Below, piece by piece: positions 6,840 through 15,442 of a DNA stretch of 64,000 bases (position 1 is the first letter of the stretch; every line of letters starts with the position of its first letter). Position numbers and translations under genes: made by a program. Source of the stretch: Kingella_B sp963529665 (lineage in GTDB: Bacteria; Pseudomonadota; Gammaproteobacteria; Burkholderiales; Neisseriaceae); the NCBI GenBank assembly GCA_963529665.1, contig CAUSAG010000005.1, positions 37,731 to 101,730 on the forward strand, written 5' to 3'. Under the pieces are notes generated by a model that searched no databases, was not told the origin of the DNA, and worked only from the letters and a program-made list of their open reading frames with translations.

Positions 6840-8267
6840 TTAGGCAAGGGGATTTTTGCGCGGGCGGCCGCGGCGGCGGGGCAGGTTGGTGGTTTCGTTG
6901 CTGTTTTGCTGCGTGGCGGTGGGCGCAGCGGTTTTCAGGCTGCCTTGGGCGGTATTGCCGCTGTTGCCATTGTTTGCATGATTGGTGGCATGGCTTTTGC
7001 CTGCGTTATTGCTGCCGCGCATCAGGTCAAAAAAGTCGGCGTTGTTTTTGGTTTGCTTGATTTTGTCTAACAAGAATTCGGCGGCTTCCACGTCGTCCAT
7101 CGGATGAATCACGCGGCGCAGCATCCACATCCGTTGCAACTGGTCGGCGGGGACGATAAGTTCTTCGCGGCGCGTGCCCGATTTGTTGATGTTGATGGCG
7201 GGGAACACGCGCTTTTCGGCAAGGCGGCGGTCTAGGCTCAATTCCATGTTGCCCGTGCCTTTAAATTCTTCAAAAATCACGTCATCCATGCGGCTGCCTG
7301 TTTCCACCAACGCGGTGGCGATGATGGTGAGCGAGCCGCCTTCTTCCACGTTGCGCGCCGCGCCGAAAAAGCGTTTGGGGCGATGCAGCGCGTGCGCATC
7401 CACGCCGCCTGTGAGCACTTTGCCCGACATCGGCACCACGGTGTTATACGCGCGGGCAAGGCGGGTGATGCTATCCAGCAGAATAATCACGTCTTTTTTG
7501 TGTTCCACCATGCGCTTGGCTTTTTCAATCACCATCTCGGCAACTTGCACATGGCGTTGCGCAGGCTCGTCAAAGGTGGAAGCCACCACTTCGCCGCGCA
7601 CGGAACGCAGCATTTCGGTTACTTCTTCGGGGCGCTCGTCAATCAGCAATACGATGAGCTCGGCGTTGGGATAATTGGCGGTGATGGCGTGGGCGATGTT
7701 TTGCAGCATCACGGTTTTGCCTGTTTTGGGCGGCGCAACCAGCAAGGCGCGTTGCCCAAAGCCGATGGGGGAGATTAGGTCAATAATTCGCCCTGTGATG
7801 GTTTCGCTGGATTGATTATCGCGCTCTAATTTAAGCTGGCGATTGGGGAACAGCGGGGTAAGGTTTTCAAACAAAATTTTATGACGACTGCTTTCGGGGT
7901 GGTCGCCATTAACGCTATCTAGCCGCACCAGTGCGAAATATTTTTCATCGTTTTTGGGCACGCGCACCGTGCCTTCAATGGTGTCGCCTGTGTGCAAATT
8001 AAAACGGCGAATTTGCTGAGGCGAAACGTAAATATCATCAGGATTGGCAAGATAGGATGTGGCGGCGTTGCGTAAAAAGCCGTAGCCATCGGGCAGCACT
8101 TCCAGCGTGCCCGAGCAGATAAATTCTTGCCCGCTTTGAATCAGTTCGCGCACAATTTGGAAAACAAGGTCTTGTTTTCGCAAACGGTTTGCGCCTTCAA
8201 TGCCCATTTTTTCGGCTTGGGCGATGAGTTCCGTTATGTGTTTGGTTTGGAGTTCGGTAACGTGCAT
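6840..8267 (-). CDS. rho: Transcription termination factor Rho with basic C-terminal tail
   Basis: The 475-residue protein starts MHVTELQTKHITELI, with the cold-shock-like RNA-binding domain (GTLEVLPDGYGFLRN), Walker A APPKTGKTVMLQN, Walker B VIILLDSITR and the Q/R-loop region. It is the hexameric RNA helicase that ends transcription. Known Neisseria Rho ends soon after FELMRG at about 419 residues; here about 56 residues follow, low in complexity (Asn, Ala, Thr) with an in-frame DUS (GSLKT) and ending RRRGRPRKNPLA, which resembles an AT-hook. I use the ATG at 8267 because the conserved family start is there. Confidence 0.97.
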   Translation of the reverse strand: MHVTELQTKHITELIAQAEKMGIEGANRLRKQDLVFQIVRELIQSGQEFICSGTLEVLPDGYGFLRNAATSYLANPDDIYVSPQQIRRFNLHTGDTIEGTVRVPKNDEKYFALVRLDSVNGDHPESSRHKILFENLTPLFPNRQLKLERDNQSSETITGRIIDLISPIGFGQRALLVAPPKTGKTVMLQNIAHAITANYPNAELIVLLIDERPEEVTEMLRSVRGEVVASTFDEPAQRHVQVAEMVIEKAKRMVEHKKDVIILLDSITRLARAYNTVVPMSGKVLTGGVDAHALHRPKRFFGAARNVEEGGSLTIIATALVETGSRMDDVIFEEFKGTGNMELSLDRRLAEKRVFPAININKSGTRREELIVPADQLQRMWMLRRVIHPMDDVEAAEFLLDKIKQTKNNADFFDLMRGSNNAGKSHATNHANNGNSGNTAQGSLKTAAPTATQQNSNETTNLPRRRGRPRKNPLA

Positions 8268-8631
8268 GGTGTTTGGGATTGTTTGTGAAATCAATAGGAA
8301 TAGGCAGCCTGAAAAAAGGTTTGTTGCGCTGCCAAAAGGGTTGAATGGTTAAATGGGAAAAGTGCCTGATATGGCGTAAGAAATTTGAAACGCGCGGATT
8401 TTAGGGATGCGGCGAGAAATTGTCAAATAGGGTTGGTGTAAATGGCTTGGCGCTGGCTGTTTTAACTTTGTTGCAGCCTTCGGTTTTCAGGCTGCCTAAA
8501 AATTTGTTGGGCGCGGTGGGTAAACAAAGGCGAAATATGTAGTAGAATGTAGTTGAAATAAACTTTCAGGCTGCCTGATGCGTGTTGTGTTGTAAATTAC
8601 ACGGCAGCCTGAAAAGGATGGAGAGCGAATT
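8268..8631. other. Intergenic region between rho and an 80-aa gene
   Basis: This 364-bp divergent gap holds the rho leader and several DUS copies (near 8302, 8485, 8571 and 8603). The last two (8570-8582 and 8601-8615) are inverted relative to each other just ahead of the plus-strand gene. No further gene or confident promoter was seen. Confidence 0.5.
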
Positions 8632-8874
8632 ATGTGGAAATTTTTGTTGATTGTGCTGGTGATTGGCGCGTGGCTGGCTTGGCTGCGCAACAACAGTATG
8701 TCGTCGGCGCGGTTTTTGTATGAGAGCGTGAAAAGCAATCCGAAAACGCATGAATGGCTGCGGCAGAATGTGTCGGGCAATCGTATCAATGATTTGGTGG
8801 CGGTGCGGCAGCGGTTTGGTTTGTCGTTGCGGTATGCGAATGAGTTGCTGGATGAATTTCAGGCGCGGCGATAA
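8632..8874 (+). CDS. Small membrane-anchored protein, 80 aa
   Basis: Residues 3-19 are a single hydrophobic helix (FLLIVLVIGAWLAWL). The soluble part ends INDLVAVRQRFGLSLRYANE, which resembles the helix-turn-helix of the ribosomal bL12 C-terminal fold (VRxxTGLGLKEA) found in several small uncharacterised proteins. Function is unknown. AAGGATGGAGAG precedes the ATG. It lies 52 nt before nudE and may share its transcript. Confidence 0.65.
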   Translation: MWKFLLIVLVIGAWLAWLRNNSMSSARFLYESVKSNPKTHEWLRQNVSGNRINDLVAVRQRFGLSLRYANELLDEFQARR

Positions 8875-8926
8875 GCGCAAAGCCCACAAAGGCAGCCTGA
8901 AATTGAATAACAATAAGGAAAACACA

Positions 8927-9499
8927 ATGAGCTTTTTGGATACGGAACAACAAAAACCCGAAGTGCTGGCGGTGCGCTTGGCGGCGAAAACGCGCATTTT
9001 TGAAGTGCAGGAAGTGGATTTGCGTTTTGCCAACGGCGCAGAGCGCACGTATGAGCGTTTAACGCCGTCGCGCAAGCCTGCGGTGATGGTGTTGCCAATT
9101 GAAAACGGCGAATTGATTATGGTGCGCGAGTATGCGGTAGGCCCTGAGCGCTATGAGTTAACCTGCGTGAAAGGGTTGATTGATGCGGGCGAAACGCCCG
9201 AGCAGGCGGCGCGGCGCGAGTTGCAGGAGGAAATCGGGCTGGCGGCGGTAAAATTAACGCCGCTGCGTGCGCTGTATTCATCGCCTAGCCATATGTTTGG
9301 GCAGATGTTTGTGTTTGTGGCGGAAGATTTGCGCGCGTCCAAGCTGGATGGCGATGAGCCTGAGCCGTTGATTCCTGTGCGCATTCCGTTGGTGCGCTTG
9401 GATGAGCTGATTGATGATGACGCGCTGGGCAATTCGCAAACTTTGTCGGCGTTGATGTTGTTGCAGCGCAAGTTCCCAGAGCTTTTTCAGGCTGCCTGA
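8927..9499 (+). CDS. nudE: ADP compounds hydrolase NudE (Nudix)
   Basis: The 190-residue protein matches E. coli NudE along its length (NGAERTYERL, VREYAVGPERYEL, EGDEPEPL-like GDEPEPL). The Nudix box is GLIDAGETPEQAARRELQEE followed by IGL. The family hydrolyses ADP-ribose, NADH and Ap3A with Mg2+. AAGGAA precedes the ATG at 8927. The reading frame ends in a DUS: TTT CAG GCT GCC TGA gives FQAA-stop, so the uptake sequence supplies the stop. Confidence 0.92.
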   Translation: MSFLDTEQQKPEVLAVRLAAKTRIFEVQEVDLRFANGAERTYERLTPSRKPAVMVLPIENGELIMVREYAVGPERYELTCVKGLIDAGETPEQAARRELQEEIGLAAVKLTPLRALYSSPSHMFGQMFVFVAEDLRASKLDGDEPEPLIPVRIPLVRLDELIDDDALGNSQTLSALMLLQRKFPELFQAA

Positions 9500-9529
9500 T
9501 TGATTGTTATGAGTATGGAAGATGTCATG

Positions 9530-10369
9530 ATGTTAAGCAAAATTAGTGAGATTTTGGATTCGTTGTCCAACGCGGAGCGCAAGGTGGCAGAATGCGCGTT
9601 ATCCGACCCCAAATGGTTTGTGCACGCGGCGGTGGCGGAGATTGCGGAGCGGGCGGAAGTGTCGCAGCCTACGGTGATTCGGTTTTGCCGCAGCTTGGGC
9701 TACAAGGGGCTGCCTGAATTTAAACTGGAACTTTCTGCCAGCATCAGCCACAACGGTTTACCGTTTGTGCACGCCGAATTAAACACCGACGACAACATGG
9801 GCGATGTGATGGAAAAAGTGTTGGGCAACACCGCGGCGGCGTTGTTGGGCGCGCGGCGCACTTTGGATGAAAACGAGCTGGAAAACGCGATTGCCATGCT
9901 GTCGCACGCGCGGCGCATTGAGTTTTATGGCATGGGCAATTCGGGCATTGTGGCGCAGGATGCGCAGCATAAATTTTTCCGCTTTGGCGTGTCCACCGTG
10001 GCGTATTCGGATACGCATATTCAGCTGATGGCGGCGGCGGTTTTAACGGCGCAGGATGTGTTGGTAGTGGTTTCCAATTCTGGCTCGTCGATTGAGCTTT
10101 TGGATGCGGTGAGCATTGCCAAGGAAAACGGCGCGAAGGTGATTGTGATTACCCGCGCGGGCAGCCCGCTGGCACAGCTTGCCGATTGCGTGCTGGCATT
10201 GACGGTGCAGGAAGACGCGCATCGCTATTCGCCGATGGTGTCGCGCTCGTTGCAATTGGCGGTAATTGACATCTTGGCGATTGGGCTGGCGTTGCGCTTG
10301 GGCGAAACGGCTTCGTTGCAGCTGGAAAAAGGCAAGCGCAGCATTTTGAGCCACCGCATGAGCGATTGA
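9530..10369 (+). CDS. hexR: HexR-type RpiR-family regulator
   Basis: The 279-residue protein has an N-terminal HTH (LSNAERKVAECAL, then EVSQPTVIRFCRSLGYKG) and a C-terminal SIS sugar-phosphate domain (GMGNSGIVAQDAQHKF; VVSNSGSSIELLD). HexR proteins sense KDPG and repress central carbon genes. The next gene is pgi, which supports a sugar-metabolism role. GGAAG at 9517 favours the ATG at 9530 (or 9527). Upstream in-frame ATG codons exist at 9509 and 9515. Confidence 0.85.
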   Translation: MLSKISEILDSLSNAERKVAECALSDPKWFVHAAVAEIAERAEVSQPTVIRFCRSLGYKGLPEFKLELSASISHNGLPFVHAELNTDDNMGDVMEKVLGNTAAALLGARRTLDENELENAIAMLSHARRIEFYGMGNSGIVAQDAQHKFFRFGVSTVAYSDTHIQLMAAAVLTAQDVLVVVSNSGSSIELLDAVSIAKENGAKVIVITRAGSPLAQLADCVLALTVQEDAHRYSPMVSRSLQLAVIDILAIGLALRLGETASLQLEKGKRSILSHRMSD

Positions 10370-10382
10370 TGCACCAAAATGG

Positions 10383-10425
10383 TTTTCAGGCTGCCTTTGT
10401 TGATGATGCAAAGGCAGCCTGAAAA
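10383..10425. terminator. DUS-hairpin terminator after hexR
   Basis: TTTTCAGGCTGCCTTTG pairs perfectly with CAAAGGCAGCCTGAAAA over a 9-nt loop. Confidence 0.85.
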
Positions 10426-10515
10426 TGATGAATAACGATGTAAACACACAAGGCAGCATTTTCAGGCTGCCTTTTTTTGCTTCCATTTCGCCCCCAAACG
10501 CAGCCTGAAAATCAC

Positions 10516-10521
10516 TATAAT
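10516..10521 (+). promoter_or_regulatory. Candidate pgi -10 box
   Basis: TATAAT lies 36 nt before the pgi start, just after a DUS (GCAGCCTGAAAATCAC). The -35 would overlap the DUS and has no clear consensus. I looked for a HexR-like palindrome and found none. Confidence 0.45.
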
Positions 10522-10556
10522 TCCATCTCCAAATCAACCCAGCAAAGGAAAACGAC

Positions 10557-12227
10557 ATGACTACCCCCGCCAACCTGCCCGCATGGCAAGCGCTGCAAAA
10601 CGACTACGAACAAACCAAAAACATCCAAATGCGCGACCAATTTGCCCAAGACCCCGAGCGCGCCAACCGCTATTGGCTGGAAGTGGGCGGCCTGGCGGTG
10701 GATTTTTCCAAAAACCGCATCAACGACCAAATCATCGCCGACCTCGTTGCCCTAGCCGAGCAGGCGGGGCTGCCCGAGCGCATTGAGCAAATGTATAGCG
10801 GCGAAAAAATCAACGAAACCGAAAACCGCGCCGTGCTGCACGTTGCCCTGCGCAACCGCAGCAACACGCCGATTAAGGTGGACGGTAAAGACGTGATGCC
10901 CGAAGTGAACCACGTTTTGCGCAAAATGGGCGACTTCACCCGCGCCGTGCGCAGCGGAGAGTGGCTGGGCTACACCAATCAAGTCATCACCGATGTGGTC
11001 AATATCGGCATCGGCGGCTCGGATTTAGGGCCGTTGATGATGTGTTCCGCGCTGAAAAACTTTGGGCATCCGCGCCTGAATATGCACTTTATTTCTAATG
11101 TGGACGGTGCGCAAATGCGCGATGTGTTGGAAAAAGTGCACCCCGAAACCACGCTGTTTATCGTTGCATCCAAGACCTTCACCACCCAAGAAACCATCAC
11201 CAACGCCCACACCGCGCGCGATTGGTTTTTGCAAGCCGCCAGCGAGCAAGACATCGCCAAGCACTTTGTCGCCGTTTCCACCAACCAAAAAGCTGTCGCC
11301 GAATTTGGTATAGACACCGAGCATATGTTTGAATTTTGGGACTGGGTGGGCGGACGATACAGCTTGTGGTCTGCCATTGGCTTGCCCATCATGCTGTATC
11401 TTGGCGAGGAAAATTTCATCGAACTGCTGGAAGGCGCGCATTTGATGGATCAACATTTTCTCAACGCGCCCTTGTCGCAAAACCTGCCTGCGCTGATGGG
11501 GCTGCTGGGCATTTGGTACATCAATTTCTACGGCGGCGGCAGCCATGTGATCGCGCCATACGACCAACGCCTGCACCGCCTGCCCAAATACATCCAACAG
11601 CTAGACATGGAATCCAACGGCAAGCAAGTGCAAATGGACGGCACGCCCGTTGCCACCGAAACAGGGCCAATCATATGGGGCGAAACGGGCATCAACGGGC
11701 AGCATGCCTTTTTCCAACTGCTGCACCAAGGCACGCACATCACGCCTATAGACCTCATCGCCAGCTTGGAAAAACGCAGCAATCTGCCCGGGCATCACGA
11801 AATCCTGCTCAGCAACGTGTTCGCCCAAGCCGAAGCCTTTATGCGCGGCAAAACGCCCGCCGAAGTCCGCGCCGAACTGCAAGCGCAAGGCGTGCCCACC
11901 GAGCATATCGAAGCGCTTGTGCCGCACAAAACATTCAGCGGCAACCGTCCTACCAACGTTATCCTGCTGGATAAAATCACTCCGCGCAACATGGGCAGCC
12001 TGATTGCCATGTATGAACACAAAGTCTTCACCCAAGGTGTGATTTGGGGCATCAACAGCTTTGACCAATGGGGCGTGGAGCTGGGCAAACAGCTTGCCAA
12101 AACCATTCTCGCCGAGCTGACGGGGGCAATCGACCCGCAGCCGCACGACGCTTCCACCAGCAAACTGGTGCGCTTGTATCGCAAAGCCAACTGCGAAGCG
12201 GACGGCACTTGCGCGCTGTTCCAATAG
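10557..12227 (+). CDS. pgi: Glucose-6-phosphate isomerase
   Basis: The 556-residue cytosolic enzyme interconverts glucose-6-P and fructose-6-P. Both family signatures are visible: GGRYSLWSAIGLP and GSLIAMYEHKVFTQGVIWG followed by INSFDQWGVELGK. It also has GIGGSDLGP and the sugar-phosphate loop SKTFTTQET. Length is normal. AAAGGAAAACGAC precedes the ATG. It follows hexR on the same strand but behind a terminator, so it probably has its own promoter. Confidence 0.97.
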   Translation: MTTPANLPAWQALQNDYEQTKNIQMRDQFAQDPERANRYWLEVGGLAVDFSKNRINDQIIADLVALAEQAGLPERIEQMYSGEKINETENRAVLHVALRNRSNTPIKVDGKDVMPEVNHVLRKMGDFTRAVRSGEWLGYTNQVITDVVNIGIGGSDLGPLMMCSALKNFGHPRLNMHFISNVDGAQMRDVLEKVHPETTLFIVASKTFTTQETITNAHTARDWFLQAASEQDIAKHFVAVSTNQKAVAEFGIDTEHMFEFWDWVGGRYSLWSAIGLPIMLYLGEENFIELLEGAHLMDQHFLNAPLSQNLPALMGLLGIWYINFYGGGSHVIAPYDQRLHRLPKYIQQLDMESNGKQVQMDGTPVATETGPIIWGETGINGQHAFFQLLHQGTHITPIDLIASLEKRSNLPGHHEILLSNVFAQAEAFMRGKTPAEVRAELQAQGVPTEHIEALVPHKTFSGNRPTNVILLDKITPRNMGSLIAMYEHKVFTQGVIWGINSFDQWGVELGKQLAKTILAELTGAIDPQPHDASTSKLVRLYRKANCEADGTCALFQ

Positions 12228-12252
12228 CTTGCCCTTGCATGCTTGCGGATAA

Positions 12253-12294
12253 AAAGGCAGCCTGAAACGGGAAATACCGTTTCAGGCTGCCTTT
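12253..12294 (+). terminator. DUS-hairpin terminator after pgi
   Basis: AAAGGCAGCCTGAAACGG and CCGTTTCAGGCTGCCTTT form a perfect 18-bp stem around a 6-nt loop. Confidence 0.9.
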
Positions 12295-12360
12295 GTGTGG
12301 TGGTCGGGCGGATTGGGCGTTCGGCATCGTTTTCAGGCTGCCGTTGCACCACCTGCAACC

Positions 12361-12444
12361 AATGGAGCGTCGGCGGCTCGTCGATGTTGCCAACCGGTAA
12401 AGCCCCGTTGCATACATCATTTGGCAACGAGCCGCCGTTCCATT
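12361..12444. repeat. 84-nt imperfect palindrome
   Basis: The arms are AATGG/CCATT, CGGCGGCTCG (12371-12380)/CGAGCCGCCG (12428-12437) and TTGCCAA (12387-12393)/TTGGCAA (12421-12427), with a 6-nt bulge on the left arm. A related sequence appears at about 32680-32703 (TTGGCGAACCGCCGCCGCTC then CATTG), so this may be a dispersed element. It lies in a 318-bp gap that otherwise holds DUS copies. Confidence 0.6.
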
Positions 12445-12500
12445 TTAAGATTTCAGGCTGCCTTTGCATCGTTAGGCAGCCTGAAAATGAAATACCCTCG

Positions 12501-12541
12501 TTTTCAGGCTGCCCCAACCATCATATAAGGCAGCCTGAAAA
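12501..12541 (-). terminator. DUS-hairpin terminator after ubiM
   Basis: TTTTCAGGCTGCC and GGCAGCCTGAAAA pair, 4 nt beyond the stop of the minus-strand gene. Confidence 0.7.
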
Positions 12542-12545
12542 CCGG

Positions 12546-13724
12546 TTAACCCGTAAGCTGTTTGCTAATCAGCTTTTTCAACGGCGGCAAATTATTGCTC
12601 ACGCGCAACACCGCCCCGCGCAACAATTTCGCAGGCGCGCTGTCGTTGGTGAAAAACGACACCATCGCATTGGTTCCGTGATACAGCGGGCGCGTGTGCA
12701 ATTGATGCTTCACGTTATACATCTCCAACACGTCTTTAGACGCAATATCCTTGCCCTTCGCATCCGCCTGCAACACTTGTTTTGCCAGAATCTCCGTGCT
12801 TTCCAAGCCCAAATTCCAGCCATGCGCGGTAACGGGATGCATTCCTACCGCCGCATCGCCCACCAAGGCGCAGCGCGTGCCCACAAACGTGCTCGCGTGC
12901 GCTCCCACCAGCGGATAATGGTGCACCGTGCCCGCAATTTCCATCTCACCCAAGCGGCCATTCAACATTTTTTGCGCTTCCGCCGTCAAATCTTCGGGCG
13001 ACAAATCCAGCAATTCATGCGCCTTGGTGTTGGTAATCGTAATCACGCAGTTGGTCAAATGCTCTTCCAGCGGCAGCAACGCCAGCGTGCGCCCATAAAA
13101 GAAACACTCGCTCGCCGTATGCTGATTAGAAATCGTATGCTTGGTGCGGAACACAATCACCGTGCGCCCAAAATCGTGCATATCCGCCGCAATCCCCAGC
13201 TGGCGACGCGTTTGCGAAAAACGACTGTCCGCCGCAACCAACAAGCGCGCCGTAATCGTATCGCCGTTTTCCAGCTCAACCAACGCGCGGTTCTCGTTCG
13301 TCTCCACGCTTTTCACGCCCACACCGCAACGCAGTTCCACATTGGCACACTCCGCCACTTCTTCATACGCCGCGCGGCGAATATTGTGATTAGAAATCAA
13401 ATTGCCCAAGCGGTCAGTTTCGCCGCCCCGTGCCTTGCTCGGTTGCGGAAAATGCAAAGTGTAATCACTCGTACCATTAAACACTTTTGCATCGCGCAAA
13501 CGATAAATCTCGTTTTCAGGAATGCGCTGCCACATCCCCAAGCGCTGCATAATTTCGCAAGACAAATGCGTCAGCGCAATCTCCCGCCCGTCATACGGTG
13601 GATTTTTCAAAGTCTCCAACGGCGCTTTCTCAATAATCGTTACCCGCAAACGGCTATCTTTCAACTGCCGCGCAAATGCCAAACCAACAGGGCCCGCGCC
13701 CACAACAACAATATCAGTATCCAT
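12546..13724 (-). CDS. ubiM: FAD-dependent ubiquinone-biosynthesis hydroxylase, UbiM-like
   Basis: The 392-residue flavoprotein belongs to the UbiH/UbiF/Coq6 family of ring hydroxylases. It has the FAD-binding GAGPVGLAFARQL at residue 9, a DGR motif (YDGREIALT) and the second FAD motif GDAAVGMHPVTAHGWNLGLE. UbiM is the neisserial member that performs ubiquinone ring hydroxylation. UbiH or UbiF cannot be excluded without a tree. The ATG at 13724 is chosen because the Rossmann motif follows at once; the upstream in-frame extension reads through DUS sequence. Confidence 0.8.
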   Translation of the reverse strand: MDTDIVVVGAGPVGLAFARQLKDSRLRVTIIEKAPLETLKNPPYDGREIALTHLSCEIMQRLGMWQRIPENEIYRLRDAKVFNGTSDYTLHFPQPSKARGGETDRLGNLISNHNIRRAAYEEVAECANVELRCGVGVKSVETNENRALVELENGDTITARLLVAADSRFSQTRRQLGIAADMHDFGRTVIVFRTKHTISNQHTASECFFYGRTLALLPLEEHLTNCVITITNTKAHELLDLSPEDLTAEAQKMLNGRLGEMEIAGTVHHYPLVGAHASTFVGTRCALVGDAAVGMHPVTAHGWNLGLESTEILAKQVLQADAKGKDIASKDVLEMYNVKHQLHTRPLYHGTNAMVSFFTNDSAPAKLLRGAVLRVSNNLPPLKKLISKQLTG

Positions 13725-14056
13725 AATGTTTCCTTTACAAAAATAGGGCAGATAAACACGCCCATTATTAAAGCAGCCTGAAAACACAGCAGCCAATGTT
13801 TGCTCAAAAAGCTTTTTCAGGCTGCCGCGCACCATGTGCTCCAAAAAAACCTATTGTACTATTTAAAATAAACAATCGCTAATGCAGCGTGAAAAATACT
13901 TGCATGCGCAGTCGCTCCATATTGTAACCAAAAAACAGCCCAACCTTATGCGCCGATAACCACGCATCATTCATCAAAGCAAACCATCTCGGCAAACAAT
14001 CAAACATCCAACGCATCCTGAAAACCAATTTACGCTTGAAAAACATAAACATTTTA

Positions 14057-14085
14057 TTGGAAAGCGCAGATAAATATGATATAGT
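14057..14085 (+). promoter_or_regulatory. Promoter of the rplC operon
   Basis: TTGGAA (14057-14062), a 17-nt spacer and TATAGT (14080-14085) form a good sigma-70 promoter. It is the start of the ribosomal cluster, about 90 nt before rplC. Confidence 0.8.
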
Positions 14086-14091
14086 GCGCGA

Positions 14092-14116
14092 CTTGGCATT
14101 CGTGCCAAGTAATTTT
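14092..14116 (+). promoter_or_regulatory. Leader hairpin with T-run upstream of rplC (attenuator candidate)
   Basis: CTTGGCA-TTCG-TGCCAAG is a 7-bp stem with a stable UUCG tetraloop, then TAATTTTTT. It falls at about +1 to +25 of the transcript from the promoter above. This looks like a short terminator inside the leader. In E. coli the S10 leader is attenuated by L4; whether this hairpin serves that role is inference. Confidence 0.6.
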
Positions 14117-14174
14117 TTGTCCATTCAAGATTGCTCAATCGTAAGTAATCCCTTTGTTAAACAAGGAAATAATC

Positions 14175-14822
14175 ATGGCTTTAGGTCTGGTTGGACGCAA
14201 AGTAGGTATGACCCGCGTATTTACAGAACAAGGTGCATCTGTTCCTGTAACCGTGTTGGAAATGTCTGCTAACCGCGTTACCCAAGTAAAATCCAAAGAA
14301 GTGGATGGCTATTCAGCCGTTCAAGTTACTTTTGGTGAGAAAAAAGCAAATCATGTAAATAAAGCAGAAGCTGGACACTTTGCAAAAGCAGGTGTTGAGG
14401 CAGGTCGCGGTTTGCACGAATTTGTTGTTTCTGAAGAAAAAGCAGCTGAATTGAAAGCTGGCGATGTAATCACCGTATCTTTGTTTGAAGCAGGTCAATT
14501 GGTTGATGTAACAGGCACATCCAAAGGTAAAGGCTTCTCTGGTACGATTAAACGCCACAATTTTGGCGCGCAACGCACCTCTCACGGTAACTCACGTTCG
14601 CACCGTGTTCCTGGTTCTATCGGTATGGCACAAGATCCTGGTCGCGTGTTCCCTGGTAAGCGCATGGCTGGTCAGTATGGTAATACTAAATCTACCGTGC
14701 AGCATTTGGAAATTGTACGCGTAGATGCAGAGCGCAATTTGTTGTTGGTTAAAGGCGCCGTTCCTGGTGCGGTAAACAGCAATGTTGTGGTTCGCCATAG
14801 CGTTAAGAAAGCAGGTGCGTAA
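14175..14822 (+). CDS. rplC: 50S ribosomal protein uL3
   Basis: The 215-residue protein MALGLVGRKVGMTRVF has the family signature around FSGTIKRHNFGAQRTSHGNS. AAGGAAAT precedes the ATG at 14175. It is the first gene of the cluster here: rpsJ, which usually heads the S10 operon, is not upstream, where ubiM lies on the other strand. Its stop overlaps the rplD start (TAATG). Confidence 0.98.
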   Translation: MALGLVGRKVGMTRVFTEQGASVPVTVLEMSANRVTQVKSKEVDGYSAVQVTFGEKKANHVNKAEAGHFAKAGVEAGRGLHEFVVSEEKAAELKAGDVITVSLFEAGQLVDVTGTSKGKGFSGTIKRHNFGAQRTSHGNSRSHRVPGSIGMAQDPGRVFPGKRMAGQYGNTKSTVQHLEIVRVDAERNLLLVKGAVPGAVNSNVVVRHSVKKAGA

Positions 14823-15442
14823 TGGAATTAAAATTAATTGATGCAAAGGGTCAAGTTTCAGGCAGCGTTAATGCTTCTGATGCGTTGTTTGCCCGTGAAT
14901 ATAATGAAGCATTGGTTCACCAATTGGTAGTTGCATTCTTGGCAAACGCCCGTTCTGGTAATCGTGCTCAAAAAACACGCGCAGAAGTTAAACACTCCAC
15001 CAAAAAACCATGGCGTCAAAAAGGTACAGGTCGTGCTCGTTCTGGTATGACTTCGTCTCCATTGTGGCGTAAAGGTGGTCGTGCATTCCCTAACAGACCT
15101 GATGAAAACTTCACTCAAAAAGTAAACCGCAAAATGTATCGTGCTGGTATGGCAACTATTTTGTCTCAACTGGTTCGTGATGAGCGTTTATTTGTGATTG
15201 AAAACTTGTCTGCTGCAACGCCTAAAACCAAAGAATTTGCTGAGCAAGTGAAAAATTTGGGCATGGAACAAGTGTTGTTTGTTACCAAACAGCTAGACGA
15301 AAATGTATATCTGTCTTCACGCAATTTGCCTAATGTATTGGTGCTAGAAGCAACACAAGTTGATCCATACAGCTTGTTGCGCTACAAAAAAGTAGTTATC
15401 ACAAAAGAAGCGGTTGCGCAGTTAGAGGAGCAATGGGTATGA
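14822..15442 (+). CDS. rplD: 50S ribosomal protein uL4
   Basis: The 206-residue protein has the extended loop KKPWRQKGTGRARSGM that reaches into the exit tunnel. In enterobacteria L4 also represses its own operon through the leader. It overlaps rplC by 1 nt and rplW by 4 nt, so translation of the three is probably coupled. Confidence 0.98.
   Translation: MELKLIDAKGQVSGSVNASDALFAREYNEALVHQLVVAFLANARSGNRAQKTRAEVKHSTKKPWRQKGTGRARSGMTSSPLWRKGGRAFPNRPDENFTQKVNRKMYRAGMATILSQLVRDERLFVIENLSAATPKTKEFAEQVKNLGMEQVLFVTKQLDENVYLSSRNLPNVLVLEATQVDPYSLLRYKKVVITKEAVAQLEEQWV

Noticed and set aside
10370..10556. HexR operator upstream of pgi
   Set aside because: No palindrome like the known HexR site was found; only DUS hairpins and a -10 box.
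12243..13781. A 512-codon open frame on the plus strand
   Set aside because: It is antisense to ubiM, reads through DUS repeats at its start, is His/Arg-rich without a domain, and reflects base composition.
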